Shown: positions 10,511 through 21,690 of the stretch, in pieces
How positions within the stretch are numbered: the first letter of the stretch is position 1
Layout of the letters: each line of letters starts with the position of its first letter
From: Lunularia cruciata
Taxonomy: Eukaryota > Streptophyta > Marchantiopsida > Lunulariales > Lunulariaceae
Direction of reading: 5' to 3'
Length of the DNA: 64,000 nucleotides
Assembly: GCA_948567375.1 (NCBI GenBank)
Contig: OX419759.1
Coordinates: 26,389,493-26,453,492, forward strand
Notes under the pieces: generated by a model
The model's input: the letters and a program-made list of their open reading frames with translations, nothing else
The model's database searches: none
What the model was told of the DNA's origin: nothing
Made by a program: the position numbers and the translations under genes

Positions 10511-10940
10511 TATAATACAATTCATTCTTCCACTCAAATCACACTCAAACCAGATCTATACTTGATCTTTCACTCAACAATCTACCAACAATTGTGTACT
10601 AATTACAATCAAGCCACACTCACTCTAGCTAAGAGACTCCAAGCTGACCTCCATCCACCATAGCCAAGAAATCAAAGGCTCAACATTAAATAATTGAGCT
10701 CTCTAGAGCAACACATCAAAATCACACTCCTCTGCTTGACCTAGGTCTCTAAACCTAATGATGCCGCTAACAATGAAAAGGTGCAGTGATGGTGGGTCCC
10801 ACCATGTGATCGATAGCACTAACATAAAACTTGACCGCCAACAAGTAGTCCATGAGTAACTACTAAAAGTAACTATGACTGCCAACACTACCACTCCAAT
10901 GTCCGTGCAAACTAGCTTTGGCACTATAAATGTCATGACA
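10511..10940 (-). repeat. Family-P 5' terminal block A1 (P1)
   Basis: On the minus strand it starts TGTCATGACATTT and ends near GTATTATA, then runs into leader sequence ATCAAAGAAGTAAG, which is also found after A1 of P2. No block B precedes or follows it, unlike A2 at the 3' end. Its outer edge abuts AAGG (10941-10944), matching the flank of B2 at 2577-2580. Confidence 0.85.
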
Positions 10941-10944
10941 AAGG

Positions 10945-12320
10945 AATGGTTGAAGCGGTAAGATTCTAGATAGAAGGTGACGAAGACAAATTAGGAGTTG
11001 GTAGAAATAGACTATGGGTAGATTGAGAATTAAAAGCAAGAGAGGAAATGAGAAGTTTTGGATCACAAATTAAATCTAATTGAACATCTTGAGTGTCAAG
11101 ATGCTATTTGTGTTTATGAGCATAGGTATGTTCTTGAAATTGAAAAACTCTTGATGGAAAAAATGAGTTATTAGATATCTTATGTTGTCTATGAGCTTTA
11201 CTTTCATGATCACAATCAAGGAAAGTACACTTGAAAATACTTAGAATTGAGTTTAGATTTGGAAGAAGATAGAAATGTGCATAAACAAGGCACCAAAAAA
11301 TGCTAACTAGGGATAGATTAGGTTTATAACCAAATTAGAGTTGGAAAGGTGCAACTTTAGAGGAGATAGATTTAGTAGGACTTTGATTTTGTAAAAATTT
11401 GGCAATAGTGCCACTCCCTAATAAGGTTTGTAGTGGCTCTCTCCAGAGTCTAGACTCAAATAACATAGAGTAGATGACTTCCATCAATGATATGTTCTTT
11501 CTCTCAACAACATCATTTTGCTAAAGAGTGTGTGGAGAGTTGAATTGGCATATGATACCTTTGCTTTTGTAGAAAAGATGAAAGTCTGCAAAGTTGTATT
11601 TACCACCATTGTGTGAGCACAACATCTAAACCTTCTAACTAAGTTGGGTCTTTGCATACGTCACATATTCTTAGAAACAAGTTTGAACTTGATTAGATAC
11701 AAGAATGTGTACCTTTTGTAATCATTCATGAAGGTCACAAAGTATCTATAACTTGTGTAAGTAGTATAAGAGATGGGGACACAAACATCAAAATGGATGA
11801 AAACTATTGGAATAGTGTCTTTGGTAGCTCTTTCATGAGGTAAGATAATTTGACTTTGCTTGCCATGAAGACAAGTTGAGCAAATAGGAAATAGATAAGG
11901 GTGGATTTAATCCATCCCAACAGCTAGATCTTTGTCTTGTAGAAGTTGAAGTTGATTCTTGCTGATGTGCCCAAGATGTTGATGCCTGGGGGAAGTAATA
12001 GGAGAAGATGTATCCTTGGTTGGAATAGAGATTGCAACATCTTGAGATGACTAAGATTGAGTTTATGTATGTCTATACATCTTGAGGTTGCTCAATTGAC
12101 TCTCCTAGAAGCAAAATTTTTTCCAATCTAGGATAGGATGCAATCAGATTTTGTAGATCATTATAAAGGAAAATGTTGGTTTCCTTGAACTGAAATGATC
12201 CATGTAACTAAAGTGTTGAATAGAGATTCTTGTTATAGAACATCTTCTAGTATTTATGAGTGCTCTAAACAAGCAAGCTTAATAGAAATTGTTCTAGGCC
12301 TAGAAAAGCAACATTAGCCT
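10945..12320 (-). pseudogene. C2 copia integrase
   Basis: Minus-strand frames show a zinc-binding pre-integrase segment (LGHLGHISKNQLQLLQ, then CSTC, about 11860-12010). The core follows: FIHFDVCVP, YRYFVTFMNDYKRYTFLY, CSHNGGKY and a NDVVERKN segment with the catalytic Glu (about 11490-11800). The right side joins the gag/protease part and the left side is cut by P1. Stops and frameshifts are common. Confidence 0.75.
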
Positions 12321-12349
12321 AAACACCCTAAACCATTATCCTAGTAAAC

Positions 12350-13700
12350 TTATCTAGGTGGTGAATATGCTTGAGAGACCAAGAAACAAGTTTGTTGATA
12401 GGTCATGTGTTGAGAAGCAATAGTGTTGATGTACCATTTCTTGTTGTGAGTGATTGAAAAAACAACATCAATGTTGTATGAAGAGAGGTGAGTTGTAGAA
12501 GCATCAAAGTGATGTTTTTCATTGCCTCTTTTCTCCCTTACATAAGCAATATTCCTGCAACAATCTTTGATGTGATGTCTCTTCTTTGAGCAATAGTGAC
12601 ATAATGATATGTTTGAAGGAATTTCCTCCATAAGATCTACAGAAAGAACTCTGATTCTAAACAGAAGATCTATTGAAAGAGTTTTGACCAAAAGAATAAT
12701 TCTTACAAGAAGATCTATTGAAAGAGTTTTGACCAAAAGAATGATTCTTACAAGAGAATTTGTTGATAGAGTTCTAACTAGAAAAACCATGAGATTCATT
12801 CTTCCAACTCCCCTTTGCCCTTGCCTTTGCTTTGTTATTTAAGAAGATGTAGAGCCTTGTGTGACTACTAGAGCAAGTTTTTGCTCTACAAATACTTCAT
12901 ACTAATGTTTTCTTGAAGAAAAAGAGCAATGACATCAAGGAGATGTAGTGCCTTTTTCATTTGCAATGATTGTAGAAAATACTTGAAAATAGAAGGCATA
13001 GATATCATCAAATGAGCCTTAGCTTGTTGGTCATTGATTGGGTTGTTTTCCATAGCTAATTGTATGAGGATTCCACCAAAATTAGTAATATGTTTTTGCT
13101 ACATTGGTGCCTTCATGCATCTTTAAATTCATCAAAGTTTCCAATAGGTACATGATTGTGACATCATTAGTACCTTTGTACATGGTAGTTAAATCTATCC
13201 ATGCTTCACTTGCCAATGTGTGCCGACTGATGGTAGTAACAAATTCAAGAGATAATGCTGAATTGATTGCTTGAAGAGCAACAAGATTCTTATGCTCCCA
13301 ATCAGGTAGAGTAGTTTCTGAGGTGTGCTGACTTCAATACCATCAACAATGGTAAAACTAAAGCTACTTTCAAATTAAGGGCAAGATAATGTTTCAAGAC
13401 TGGAAATGATTGCCATTGAATTTGACAAAAGTGTAGTCAAATTGTATGGTTGTAGTAGCAAATATAGCAACAATAGGAAAACCAACACCAAAAACAACAC
13501 CAACAATAGGACTATGACCAACAAAGCACCAATAGAAAACATAATGATTTGATTCACAAAGGATAGTGGAGAATTTCTCTCCCAAACCCTAATAATAGAA
13601 GATTAAGAGAAATTCTCTCCCAAAATCCAAAGGAAAGAGACACTCTTCAAAGGAGGAACAAGAGATTCTTGTTTTTTCTAGATACACTAGTGTGTATAGA
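12350..13700 (-). pseudogene. C2 copia gag, zinc knuckle and protease start
   Basis: The frame 12799-12350 contains a CCHC zinc knuckle, CHYCSKKRHHIKDC (about 12550-12600), and then WYINTIASQHMTY, the copia protease site where DSGAS is changed to NTIAS. Upstream (about 13370-13560), gag begins with a segment resembling FVKFNGNHFQSW. Between 12620 and 12780 there is a short tandem repeat in which SIDLLVRIILLVKTL is spelled about twice. The order gag-protease-integrase before RT is that of Ty1/copia. Confidence 0.75.
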
Positions 13701-13765
13701 AAATTGGACCTCTTAGAAATTTTGTGCTAAGGTATCTTCTAACAACTAAAGGAGAAATTCTAAGA

Positions 13766-13783
13766 CTTACTACTCTAATACCA
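13766..13783 (-). other. C2 primer-binding site (initiator-Met tRNA)
   Basis: On the minus strand the sequence after the LTR reads TGGTATTAGAGTAG. This is one transition from TGGTATCAGAG, the complement of the plant initiator-Met tRNA 3' end. Confidence 0.75.
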
Positions 13784-14020
13784 TGTGAAATAATGCATGT
13801 GAGTAAAGGGTTAATAGTTTGAATTGCTGATAATCCTTGAATTGAGATTATATGGGTACATGGGTAAGCTCAAGAAGATCAAGAGCTATGTTTGGGTAAC
13901 TTATCAAGTCTAACTGATGCACGTTAGCTAGATCCAATATTCTAATGTGAACAATAATCTATGAATATTGATCTAACATATGAGTTCAAAATGCTCTATT
14001 ATAGTGATGTTATTCTAACA
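13784..14020 (-). repeat. C2 5' LTR
   Basis: This 237-bp segment starts TGTTAGAATAAC and ends TTTCACA on the minus strand (TG...CA), directly upstream of the primer site. The partner 3' LTR is outside the window, so the outer edge is inferred from the TG end only. Confidence 0.6.
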
Positions 14021-14110
14021 TTGTAGGCCAAATATCATCATCTACTTACCTAATGGTGCATTTGGTTTCAAATTGGGTTCAAAATCCTATCATGTGTAGC
14101 ATCAAGCAAT
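14021..14110. other. Unassigned 90 bp between C2 and P3
   Basis: I could not match this stretch to P or C2. It may be old P3 sequence that has diverged, or the C2 LTR may extend further. Confidence 0.4.
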
Positions 14111-15921
14111 ATCCAATCCTATTGCTAATGTCTTATCCATGACTCTTTAGAGCTTAGCAAGAGCATTCTCTAATCTAAATTGTAAGAACTTCCATTGATA
14201 TAATACATCCTTGCCATGTAGATCAATTCCCTAGAATACTATTTTGACCTTATCTTCTTTGTTGATTGGCAATTGATGTTAATATATTCAAAGGTCCAAA
14301 GTACTGAAACCTTTGCATATCCAATTACATCAAAGATATAGATATAGTTTACTAAACAACCTTAGTTTGTCAATTGATAAAATGGTAATCTCCACACATC
14401 TAGTTATGAATATAATTGCCATGCATATGCTTCATAGTTGGTATCACTGTGGCAAAAGCATACTCTCTGTATGAGATCAACACCAAATCAACCTCAAAAG
14501 AAGTATAAAAAAATTTATAAACTCTTGCAATATATTAAGGCACTCTACAACATCCTATATTTAAATGGATATCAAATGATTTGTATATCACTTGTGAACT
14601 CAATCCAAATACTAAGTTTCTTTAGAGCACCCAAAATCTTCAAGTTGAAATCAAAAACAACTTGTGCCTTCCCAAGAAACTTTAAATTCTACTTTTATCC
14701 TATGATGTAAGCTTGGGTCTAATATTTCTCAAGTATTCATTATAACCACACTAGAGGTGGAAGATATATTGATTGGTTGCTACATTTAAACCTTAAGAGT
14801 AGGTCTTTGATTCTACCAACCTCCAATGTCCACAACATTAAACAAAAAATCCTTTTAGTATAGCTACAATCTCTACTTGTAGGTAGAGCAAGGGTCCTTT
14901 AATTAGATCCCAAATAAACCACACTCATTTGGATGGACTCCAAGTAGACTACTCTCACTAATAATCACTACTTATGTACTAAGAATGCTATGCTTGTATC
15001 ATCTTGGTAGTTACAAAGGTCACAAGTGTTCTAATAGTTATGCTTATCAATCTCATCCTTCATTGCTTAACTAGTCCAAGACTCACCATCTAAGTCAAGC
15101 AATTCAGGTTCATAGTGTGACCTAAAACTTGATACCTAGATACCTTTGATACTATTAATATATTTGTGATGCCAATATAGAAACCCATTACATGTACTCA
15201 TTTATCAATGTTTTACTCAACCATTTCTTGCAATTATGAGCTCAAATGAGTCCTAGACCTTCTTCTAAATAATAATGAAAATTTTGCAAAATTTTGAGTG
15301 TATTTAAAGCTTGTTTAGGCTATCCTACAAGGTTCACATTTCCACAAGTGACAAAACAACCACTCTTAATATTTGAGACTAGCATCCAACATCCAAAATA
15401 CATCCAACGTCCAAAATACTATCAATCTTAAGGTGTAATCATCATTAAATACCACATAAGTACATTGTAGATCTAACTCTATATGCATCTAACAACAAGA
15501 TATGTCCAATCTTAGGCAATATCAGATGTGTACTTATCACCAATGAGCAAGAGTCACCCATCAAAGGGATGTTCTTGAAAAGATATGATGGAGAAACTAC
15601 TTGATGAACCTAGATATATTTAGTATACATAGCATCTCCCAAAACACACCAAAATAGAGATCTTGTAAAAGTTGACCTTGGTCAATACATGTATGTTCCC
15701 AACATAGCCATCCAAAATTCACCAACTCTAATAATGCCAACTCTCTCAAGATCCTACACTCCAAAAAAAGAAATTTTTGATAGTAATGCCTTCTTGTAAT
15801 CCTTGACTCTTGATATTGTATCAAATCAATAATCTAATTACCAAATGTTGCCCCATGATATAAAGAAACTTGTCTAAAAATCTTATCTTTCTCCATATAC
15901 AAGTACCTTTGAACTTATTTG
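14110..15921 (-). mobile_element. P3: old family-P fragment (methyltransferase to RT)
   Basis: Minus-strand sequence parallels P1 4050-5560. The RT start region lies at about 14110-14450, the linker at about 14450-15000, and the methyltransferase at about 15050-15921. Similarity to P1 and P2 is clearly lower than between those two, so this is the oldest P copy. C2 truncates it on the left. E4 truncates it on the right, in the middle of the methyltransferase, just after a CTCCATATACAAGTACCT stretch also found in P1. Confidence 0.7.
15050..15921 (-). pseudogene. P3 C5-cytosine methyltransferase remnant
   Basis: The minus-strand frame 15824-15597 contains FGWLCWEHTC and then FGVFWEMLCIL. The P2 equivalent is FG-stop-PC-stop-GH followed by FGVFWEMLW. 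This is the catalytic motif IV region, and here Pro-Cys-Gln has become Leu-Cys-Trp. A GDSCSLV segment further on (about 15540) matches P2 GDSCTRVV after motif VI. Motif I lies beyond the E4 insertion and is not visible. The domain is inactive but independently confirms the methyltransferase as a family-P component. Confidence 0.65.
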
Positions 15922-16245
15922 TGTAATAATATGGATTTAGCATAAGTTTAAATGTAAAAATATGGAGCTTGCCGGTGGTGGAACTAACATATAGTTAGGA
16001 ATATGTAATAATATGGAGTTATTGGAAGCTAATTGTAATAATATAGAGTTAGCAAGTGGTAGAACTAGCATGTAGTTAGGAAATTCCAAGAATTTTCTAA
16101 AATCACCATGGGAGCTTCTTGGGAGCCTTGTACCCAAGTTGCTTATAAATACCAAAGCCCAAGCTTAGGCTATGCATTCTTAGTTTCATTCATTTGAGAA
16201 TCCAATGCGATCTTCCATTCTCTTATTTCTTTCCTCAATTTTTTA
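15922..16245 (+). repeat. E4 5' LTR
   Basis: It starts TGTAATAATATGG, the E-family start. GTAATAATATGGAG-like words recur near 15995 and 16034, so the start seems to be duplicated internally. The downstream half matches other E LTRs (GCTTATAAATACCAAAGCCC, a TATA box). The GAAGCTTC cluster region is largely deleted. Confidence 0.65.
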
Positions 16246-16265
16246 TTATTAGTATTAGAGTAGGA
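16246..16265 (+). other. E4 primer-binding site (initiator-Met tRNA)
   Basis: ATTAGTATTAGAGTAGG corresponds to TTGGTATCAGAGCAGG of E3 with several transitions. Confidence 0.6.
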
Positions 16266-16502
16266 ATGGGATGGACTGAATCAGTGGGCCATCAAATTTA
16301 TTCCATCAAACCATTATGAATCTTATGACCATGTATTACCAAAATATCATTTCATACTTTGGTCAAAATCTTCTAAATATAGATATCTTTTTTGATGAGC
16401 CACTAATTCCTTTTGGTTGTAACTTATGGAGAGCAGTAAATGTGTTGCATGTACATATTAATCTAGACAATTGCAAGTAGGTTGTTTGGTAGAGTATTGG
16501 CC

Positions 16503-17345
16503 ATGGTGGCAATGCCCAATCATTATCATTATTATTATCATTGCTATGTGTTAATAGATTGAGTATCTTACTCAAATGTTGAGAGAGAGAGAGATTGTGA
16601 TGGTCAACAACAATAATAGATAGAGAGTGCAAATTTCCAAGAAGAAGAAGACCAAGTGCACTTTCCAAAGCCTATGCTATTTGAAGGCAAGAATTTACCA
16701 AGTGCAATGGAGAACTTTGTATTTGATTGTAAATAATACTTTGAAACTACATATCTTCTAGATGAATGGAGATGGATGCTTTTGGCTTCAAGCCACTTAG
16801 ATAGAGAGGCAAAACTATGGTAGCAATTTTAAGTAGAGTAAGGTCAATGATAATTTATTGCTGCAATCTTGATATGGGACAAATTCAAGAATACAATAAT
16901 TGGGAGATTCTAAGTGATGAATGATATACTAGCCACACAAGATAGGTTGGAAAAATCAAGGTACATTGGTTCTATAAGGAGCTAAATCAATCAATTCCAA
17001 AACACAACGATATAGACCCCAAAAATATAGGAAGGCAAAGCCCTAGATTGGTTTATGGGAGGCTTGAAATTGTACATCAAATTGGAAGTAACCATGAATG
17101 AGCCCAAAAATTTAGAAGAAGCCATGCAAATGGTTGAGCAGTTTGATTCCTTGGTTACCACAATTTGATCTTGATCTAAACCTTCACAAAACCTACAAAT
17201 AAAAAACAAACAAGTGGAGGAACAAGCATCAATGGAGATTGATGTCATCCAATGGAGATTTCTTGGCATTATAGACAAGAATAATTACAACAAAATGATG
17301 GTTGCTTTTATTTTTACCAAATAAGAAAAATAAAATGTACAACTA
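16503..17345 (+). pseudogene. E4 gag remnant
   Basis: It aligns with E3 gag at 52050-52880 from the MVAMPN start (ATG at 16503) through a FVFDC-YFE segment (about 16710) and a SIGSIRS-like part (about 16960) to a degraded zinc knuckle (about 17300-17340). Many stops are present. Confidence 0.65.
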
Positions 17346-18107
17346 GAAATGGACAACCTTGACTATAATCTTTTGAGGATAGGAGACCTAAAGAAAAATG
17401 TAGAAGAAGAAACACACAATTTCACACTCAACCTCCAAAGGAGCACCTTGACTATATTATATAGCAAAGAGGACTCCACAAAAGGAAGCTCCACCATTGG
17501 ATCAGATACCTAGAATAGTGACCTGTAATCAAGCTCTGCCCTTAGATTGGCTACATGCATGGTGACATGTCGGTTCTGATCCTATCTGGTTGTCCAACCA
17601 TCTTTGACCAAAGGGAATCTCTAAGGAATCTTCTTGTAGGAATCTCCAAATCACATGGGTGAGGTACTGTTGGAAAGCTCTTGACAAGCCAAACTTGGTG
17701 GGAAGGAAAGGCTAGCTTTTTATCTGTTGGGTGGGGGGGGGGGGGAATCTGCACAATTTTTTAGGCCTAATTCATTTGTTTAGGCCTCTAAAATTGGCTA
17801 CTAGTAGAAGTCCTCTTTTGTTGACACCTCTATCTGAACTACCTAGCCCATCATGCATCCTTCTAACATCCTTCTAGATGTTACCAAACCAATTTTTACC
17901 TCTAGATAATGTATCTAAATTTTGATATTACAAATTCAACCTATTATATACTCTTGCACTATTAGTAGAAGTACTTTTTTGGTGACACCTCTATTTAATC
18001 TACCTAGCCCATCATACATAACATCCTTCCAAATGTTACCAAACCAATTTTCAACTCTAGATAATATGTCTAGCTATTGGTATGACATTGACTCATTGCA
18101 CACTTAG
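17346..18107. other. Unassigned segment inside E4
   Basis: This does not match the E family or other elements here. It contains a run of 13 G (17733-17745) and an imperfect direct duplication of about 130-160 bp (17803-17930 and 17964-18085, both with AGTAGAAGT, TGACACCTCTAT and CTACCTAGCCCATCAT). No convincing open frame is present. It may be a small insertion older than E1. Confidence 0.5.
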
Positions 18108-18518
18108 TGTAAAAGACCAAGACCAAGGAGAGAAATAGGAGAATGGAAACTCACATTAGGACACTTGAATGAGGGAAAACTCTAAATGCCTAGCATGAGC
18201 TTTGGCTTTGGTATTTATAGGTAGCATACAAGGCCCTTGAGAAGCTTCTCAAGAAGCTTACTTGAGCCACTTTCTTAGAGTGCAAGCCAAGTTAACTAGG
18301 AAGCTTCTCAAGAAGCTTCCTTCTAGAAACCGCCTACTTGGCGTGCAAGCTAAGCTAGTTAGAAGCTTCTAGAAGCTACCTGCTTGGAGCACAAGTTAAC
18401 AAGTCGGAAAACTTCCCAAGAAGCTTCCTAGATGCTTTTGGAATATTCTAGGCTAATTTGGCTTATTCTCTACTTTGTTAGCCTTACTAACTATATTGCT
18501 AAACTCCATATTGTATCA
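18108..18518 (-). repeat. E1 3' LTR
   Basis: This is the downstream LTR of E1. The inner end is TGATACAATATGG (ancestral TGTAACA) next to the purine tract and the outer end is CTTTTACA. It contains GAAGCTTCTAGAAGCT clusters and TATAAATA. Confidence 0.93.
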
Positions 18519-20060
18519 GATTCCCCCGCCGCTAGTTGGTGACATCCTCGTTGCCAATGAAGCTTTGAATTCTTGGATGGCCGTCTATGCATTCTGGAGG
18601 TGAGAAAGAGGTTCCCATGTGGCATCATGAGAGGGATACCCTTTCCAAAGGACCTTGTACTCCATATGTTGGTAACGGCCTTGTTGAATATGGCAACGTG
18701 CAAGGATACGATCAACTTTGTACTCCTCATGATCATTGATAGGGACAGGAAGAGGGAGAGGTTGGACTCAAGAGGAAAATGAAGAGGGGTTAGGAACAAA
18801 GAATTTCAACTTGGAAACATGAAAGACAGGATGGATACGCATATGACAAGGCAAGGCATGTCGATAAGCAACAAGAGAGAAAATTTGGGTGATATCAAAG
18901 AGTTCTATCTAATTAGGGGCAAGTTTTCAAACTTGGGTATCAAGTGGGAGAGGGAGGTTACTAGACTATAACATGAATTTATCACCGACTTCAAAGGTGT
19001 GATCACGACGATGGTGGTCTGCATATTGTTTTTGGCGATTCTGAGCAACAAGGAGGTTAGACTTGGCTTGTTGGAGAGAGTGGGATATAGTGGTCAGGAA
19101 TGTGGAAGTATGAGGAACTTGAGATGGAAGGAGAGCAAGAAGAGAATCTGGAACAAGTGGATCTTGGCCAAAATTGAGAAAGAAAGGAGAAAATTTGGTG
19201 CTTGCCTATTTGGAATTGTTGTAGGCAAATTCTACAACTGCAAGACATTCATCCCAATTGGTATGGTGGACATTGACAAAAGTACACAACATATCCTCCA
19301 ATGTATGATTTGCACGTTTGGTTTGTCCATCAGTTTGAGGATGATAGGCAGTGGACAAAGCAAGCTTGGTGCTAAGTATTTGGAAGAGTGCTTGCCAAAA
19401 CTTCCTAGTAAATTGAGGATCATGGTCGGAGATTAGTACACATGGCATCCCATGATGCTTGAAGACATTGTCAAAGTAGATTTGCGTTCAGGTTGGAGCA
19501 TCCACGGTATCACAGGTTGGTGCCTAGTGGATTTGCTTACTAAGCTTATCCAAAAACACCACAATTGTGGTGTGTCCTTGTTTTGTCCTTAGCAAAGATG
19601 TGATGAGATCCAAGCTCACATGCTCCTAGTGAGCGGATAGAATGGCGAGTGGTTGAAAGAGTCCACTCGGCTTCTGGTTGTTGGTCTTGTTATGTTGGCA
19701 GCTCTCACACAATCGAACAAATTCTCAAACATCTCATGTCATGTTGGGCCACCACCATTGACTTTGGAGGGTACCTAAGGTCTTGTCCACACCCATGTGA
19801 CCAGCAATGGGTAAATCATGGGCTTCTTGAATGTGCACAAGTCAAAGATCACCTTAGCTAGAACATAGATCCGGTCCTCATGGAATAAAAGGCACTCCTT
19901 GATGGAGAAGGTGTTGTACTCCTTATCGCATGCCGTAAGGCAACCATGTATCATTTAGGAGAAGAGATCTTGGTGAAGAGCTGATTTAAACTCATTTTGG
20001 ACCTTGGAGTCAACTAACACCGTTGAATTGCCATTGTGATGAGAGGAAGGGACTTCTAAT
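18519..20060 (-). pseudogene. E1 integrase with C-terminal chromodomain
   Basis: The zinc-binding part (about 19680-19860) precedes the core. The frame 19448-19206 gives LISDHDPQFTRKFW and then [18 protein letters not shown], so the second Asp and the 35-residue spacing are present. The residue in the catalytic Glu position is Lys (AAA), as in E2 and E3. The chromodomain at about 18560-18790 reads [10 protein letters not shown] and DATWEPL, with the aromatic residues of the methyl-lysine cage; these typically bind H3K9 methyl marks. Several frameshifts and stops are present. Confidence 0.85.
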
Positions 20061-20545
20061 CAAGTCGTCGTGATAAAGCATCAAGGATGACATGGAGCCA
20101 ACCTGGTTTGTACTCAAGTTTGATGGCATACAGTTGGAGTTGTTCCTCCCATCAATGATTTTGACTCTTCATGTGTTCCAAGTGTATGGTCTGCAACAAT
20201 GGTTTGTGATCAGTTTGCATGATCATTTGTTTTCCCAAGAGGTAATGCCTCCATACCTTGGTAGCGTATACCATTGCAAGTTGTTCTTGATCTCAAGCAA
20301 AGTAGTTTTGTTCAGCCGTATTGAGTTGGTGAGACACAAAGGCAATGGGATGGAGTCCATCTAGGTATTCTTATTGCAGCACGGCTCCAATTGCAAAGTT
20401 AGAAGCATCAAAATCAACCACAAAAGGTAGTTGAGGATCATATGGTCAAAGAATGGGTCTTGAAGACACCATATGCTTTAACTTCTGGAATGCTTCTTCA
20501 TGCTTGGTGGTCCACTAGAAACTTGAGTTGTTTCCCAAGAGGTTA
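20061..20545 (-). pseudogene. E1 RNase H
   Basis: The minus strand carries VDFDASNFAIGAVLQ-like sequence (about 20370-20430) and a LHQLNTAEQN/ a QTDHKPLLQTLH-like segment nearer 20180-20300. These correspond to the E3 segment 54640-54910. The reading is interrupted by stops. Confidence 0.75.
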
Positions 20546-21511
20546 GTCAATGGTGTAGCCATATGAGCATAATAATAGATGAACCGTTGATAAAAACTGG
20601 CCAATCCATTGTGCCCATACTTCTATAGCATCTTTTGAGGTAGGCCAATCAATAATGGCCTTGATTTTCTCTTCCTCCATCTTAATCCCCTCGGATGAGA
20701 TTTTATGACCCAAGAAGGTAACCTCCTTCTGCCAAAAGGCACACTTTGACTTCTTGTAGTAAAGTTTCCATTGTCGTAGTCGTCTTAGGACTTCTTGCAC
20801 ATGATTCACATGTTCCACCTCTATCTTGCTATAGATTAAGATATCATCCAAGAACACCACCACGGACTGATCCAATAGTCCATCCAACACCCAATGCATC
20901 TGATCCATGAAGACTACTGGAGCATTAGTGAATCCGAAAGGTAGAACTCTCTACTCAAAATGCCCATACCTTGTGAAAAAAGCAATCTTTTGCACATCAT
21001 CTCTATCAATAGGAATTTGCCAATAGCCGTTACAAAGATCCAGCTTGGAAAAGTAGCGTGCTCCACTTAGTTGATCAAGCAATTCATCAATCCAATGCAA
21101 GGGATATGCATTCTTCACAATTTTCTTACTGAGCCCACAATAATCAATAAAGAAACAAAGTCCTCCATCCTTCTTTGGAACAAATAGTACCGGTGCTCCC
21201 CAAAGAGTGGTACTATGTTGTATGAAGTCCTTCCCCAACAACTCTGTAAGTGTTGTTTGCAACTCATCCAACTCCTTTGGTGAGAGCTGATAGATCAGTC
21301 TACTCACTAGAGTACTCCCTAGCAATAACTTGATCTTGAAGGGCATACCTCGATTGGAGGGTAATCCCTTTGGTAGATCATCCAGAAACATGTCCGCAAA
21401 CTCCTTAACTATCCAATCAACCATTGCTTGATGAAGCTCTTGGCCCTCCATAGATTGTTCTTGTGCAATTGGTTTGATCCACATGGTGAATATAAACTTA
21501 TCTTCCTCCAA
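20546..21511 (-). pseudogene. E1 reverse transcriptase
   Basis: Frames 21511-20951 and 20908-20543 join at a single stop. Landmarks in order: [63 protein letters not shown], and VVVFLDDILIYSK with the catalytic Asp pair (about 20830-20870). KSKCAFWQKEVTFLGHKIS follows. This is a nearly complete Ty3-type RT with few lesions. Confidence 0.9.
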
Positions 21512-21690
21512 AGCTTGCTCTATGGCTGCTTCACTAACAAACTTCCCTTCTAAGGACTCATCTCTCTTCCAAGCTTGCTCCCTAGTTGCCTTCTTGGCAA
21601 ACTTCCCATCTTGGGACTCATCTTCCTTCCAGGTTTGCTCTATGGATGCCTTCTTAACAAACTTCCCATTTTGGGATTGACTATTCTTAG
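21490..21690 (-). repeat. Three-unit repeat between protease and RT (E1)
   Basis: Three units of about 60 bp encode variants of a SQ-GKF-KKA-EQAW segment, on the minus strand just upstream of RT. The same repeat occurs in E2 (40930-41120) and E3 (53410-53590), so it belongs to the family. Confidence 0.8.

Larger units (their letters stand above)
2581..10940 (-). mobile_element. P1: family-P element with both ends, integrase deleted
   Basis: The element runs from A1 (10511-10940) through leader, gag, protease, methyltransferase remnant, RT and RNase H to the 3' block B1-A2-B2 (3238 down to 2581). AAGG flanks it exactly at 2577-2580 and 10941-10944, a 4-bp duplication inside copia C2. RNase H runs almost directly into the 3' untranslated region, so integrase and PHD finger are deleted here. 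An E-family solo LTR is nested at 7814-8226. Comparison with P2 allows the coding order to be read despite many stops. Confidence 0.82.
1595..14020 (-). mobile_element. C2: Ty1/copia element split by P1 and P0
   Basis: The element reads right to left: 5' LTR (13784-14020), initiator-Met primer site, gag with zinc knuckle and protease (about 12350-13700), and integrase (about 10950-12300). P1 (2581-10940) is inserted next, flanked by AAGG on both sides. Reverse transcriptase resumes from 2576 down to 1595, where P0 begins. The integrase/RT linker on both sides of P1 is rich in Pro and Ser, as usual in copia polyproteins, so the two parts belong together. RNase H and the 3' LTR would lie left of the window. 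Many stops mark it as dead. Confidence 0.8.

Noticed and set aside
17733-17745. G13 run as a regulatory G-quadruplex
   Set aside because: A single homopolymer with no gene next to it; it may also be an assembly or sequencing artefact.
18491-18799. 102-residue minus-strand frame next to the E1 3' LTR (also at 37980-38228 and 56266-56577)
   Set aside because: It is the +1 shadow of the chromodomain frame in all three E copies.
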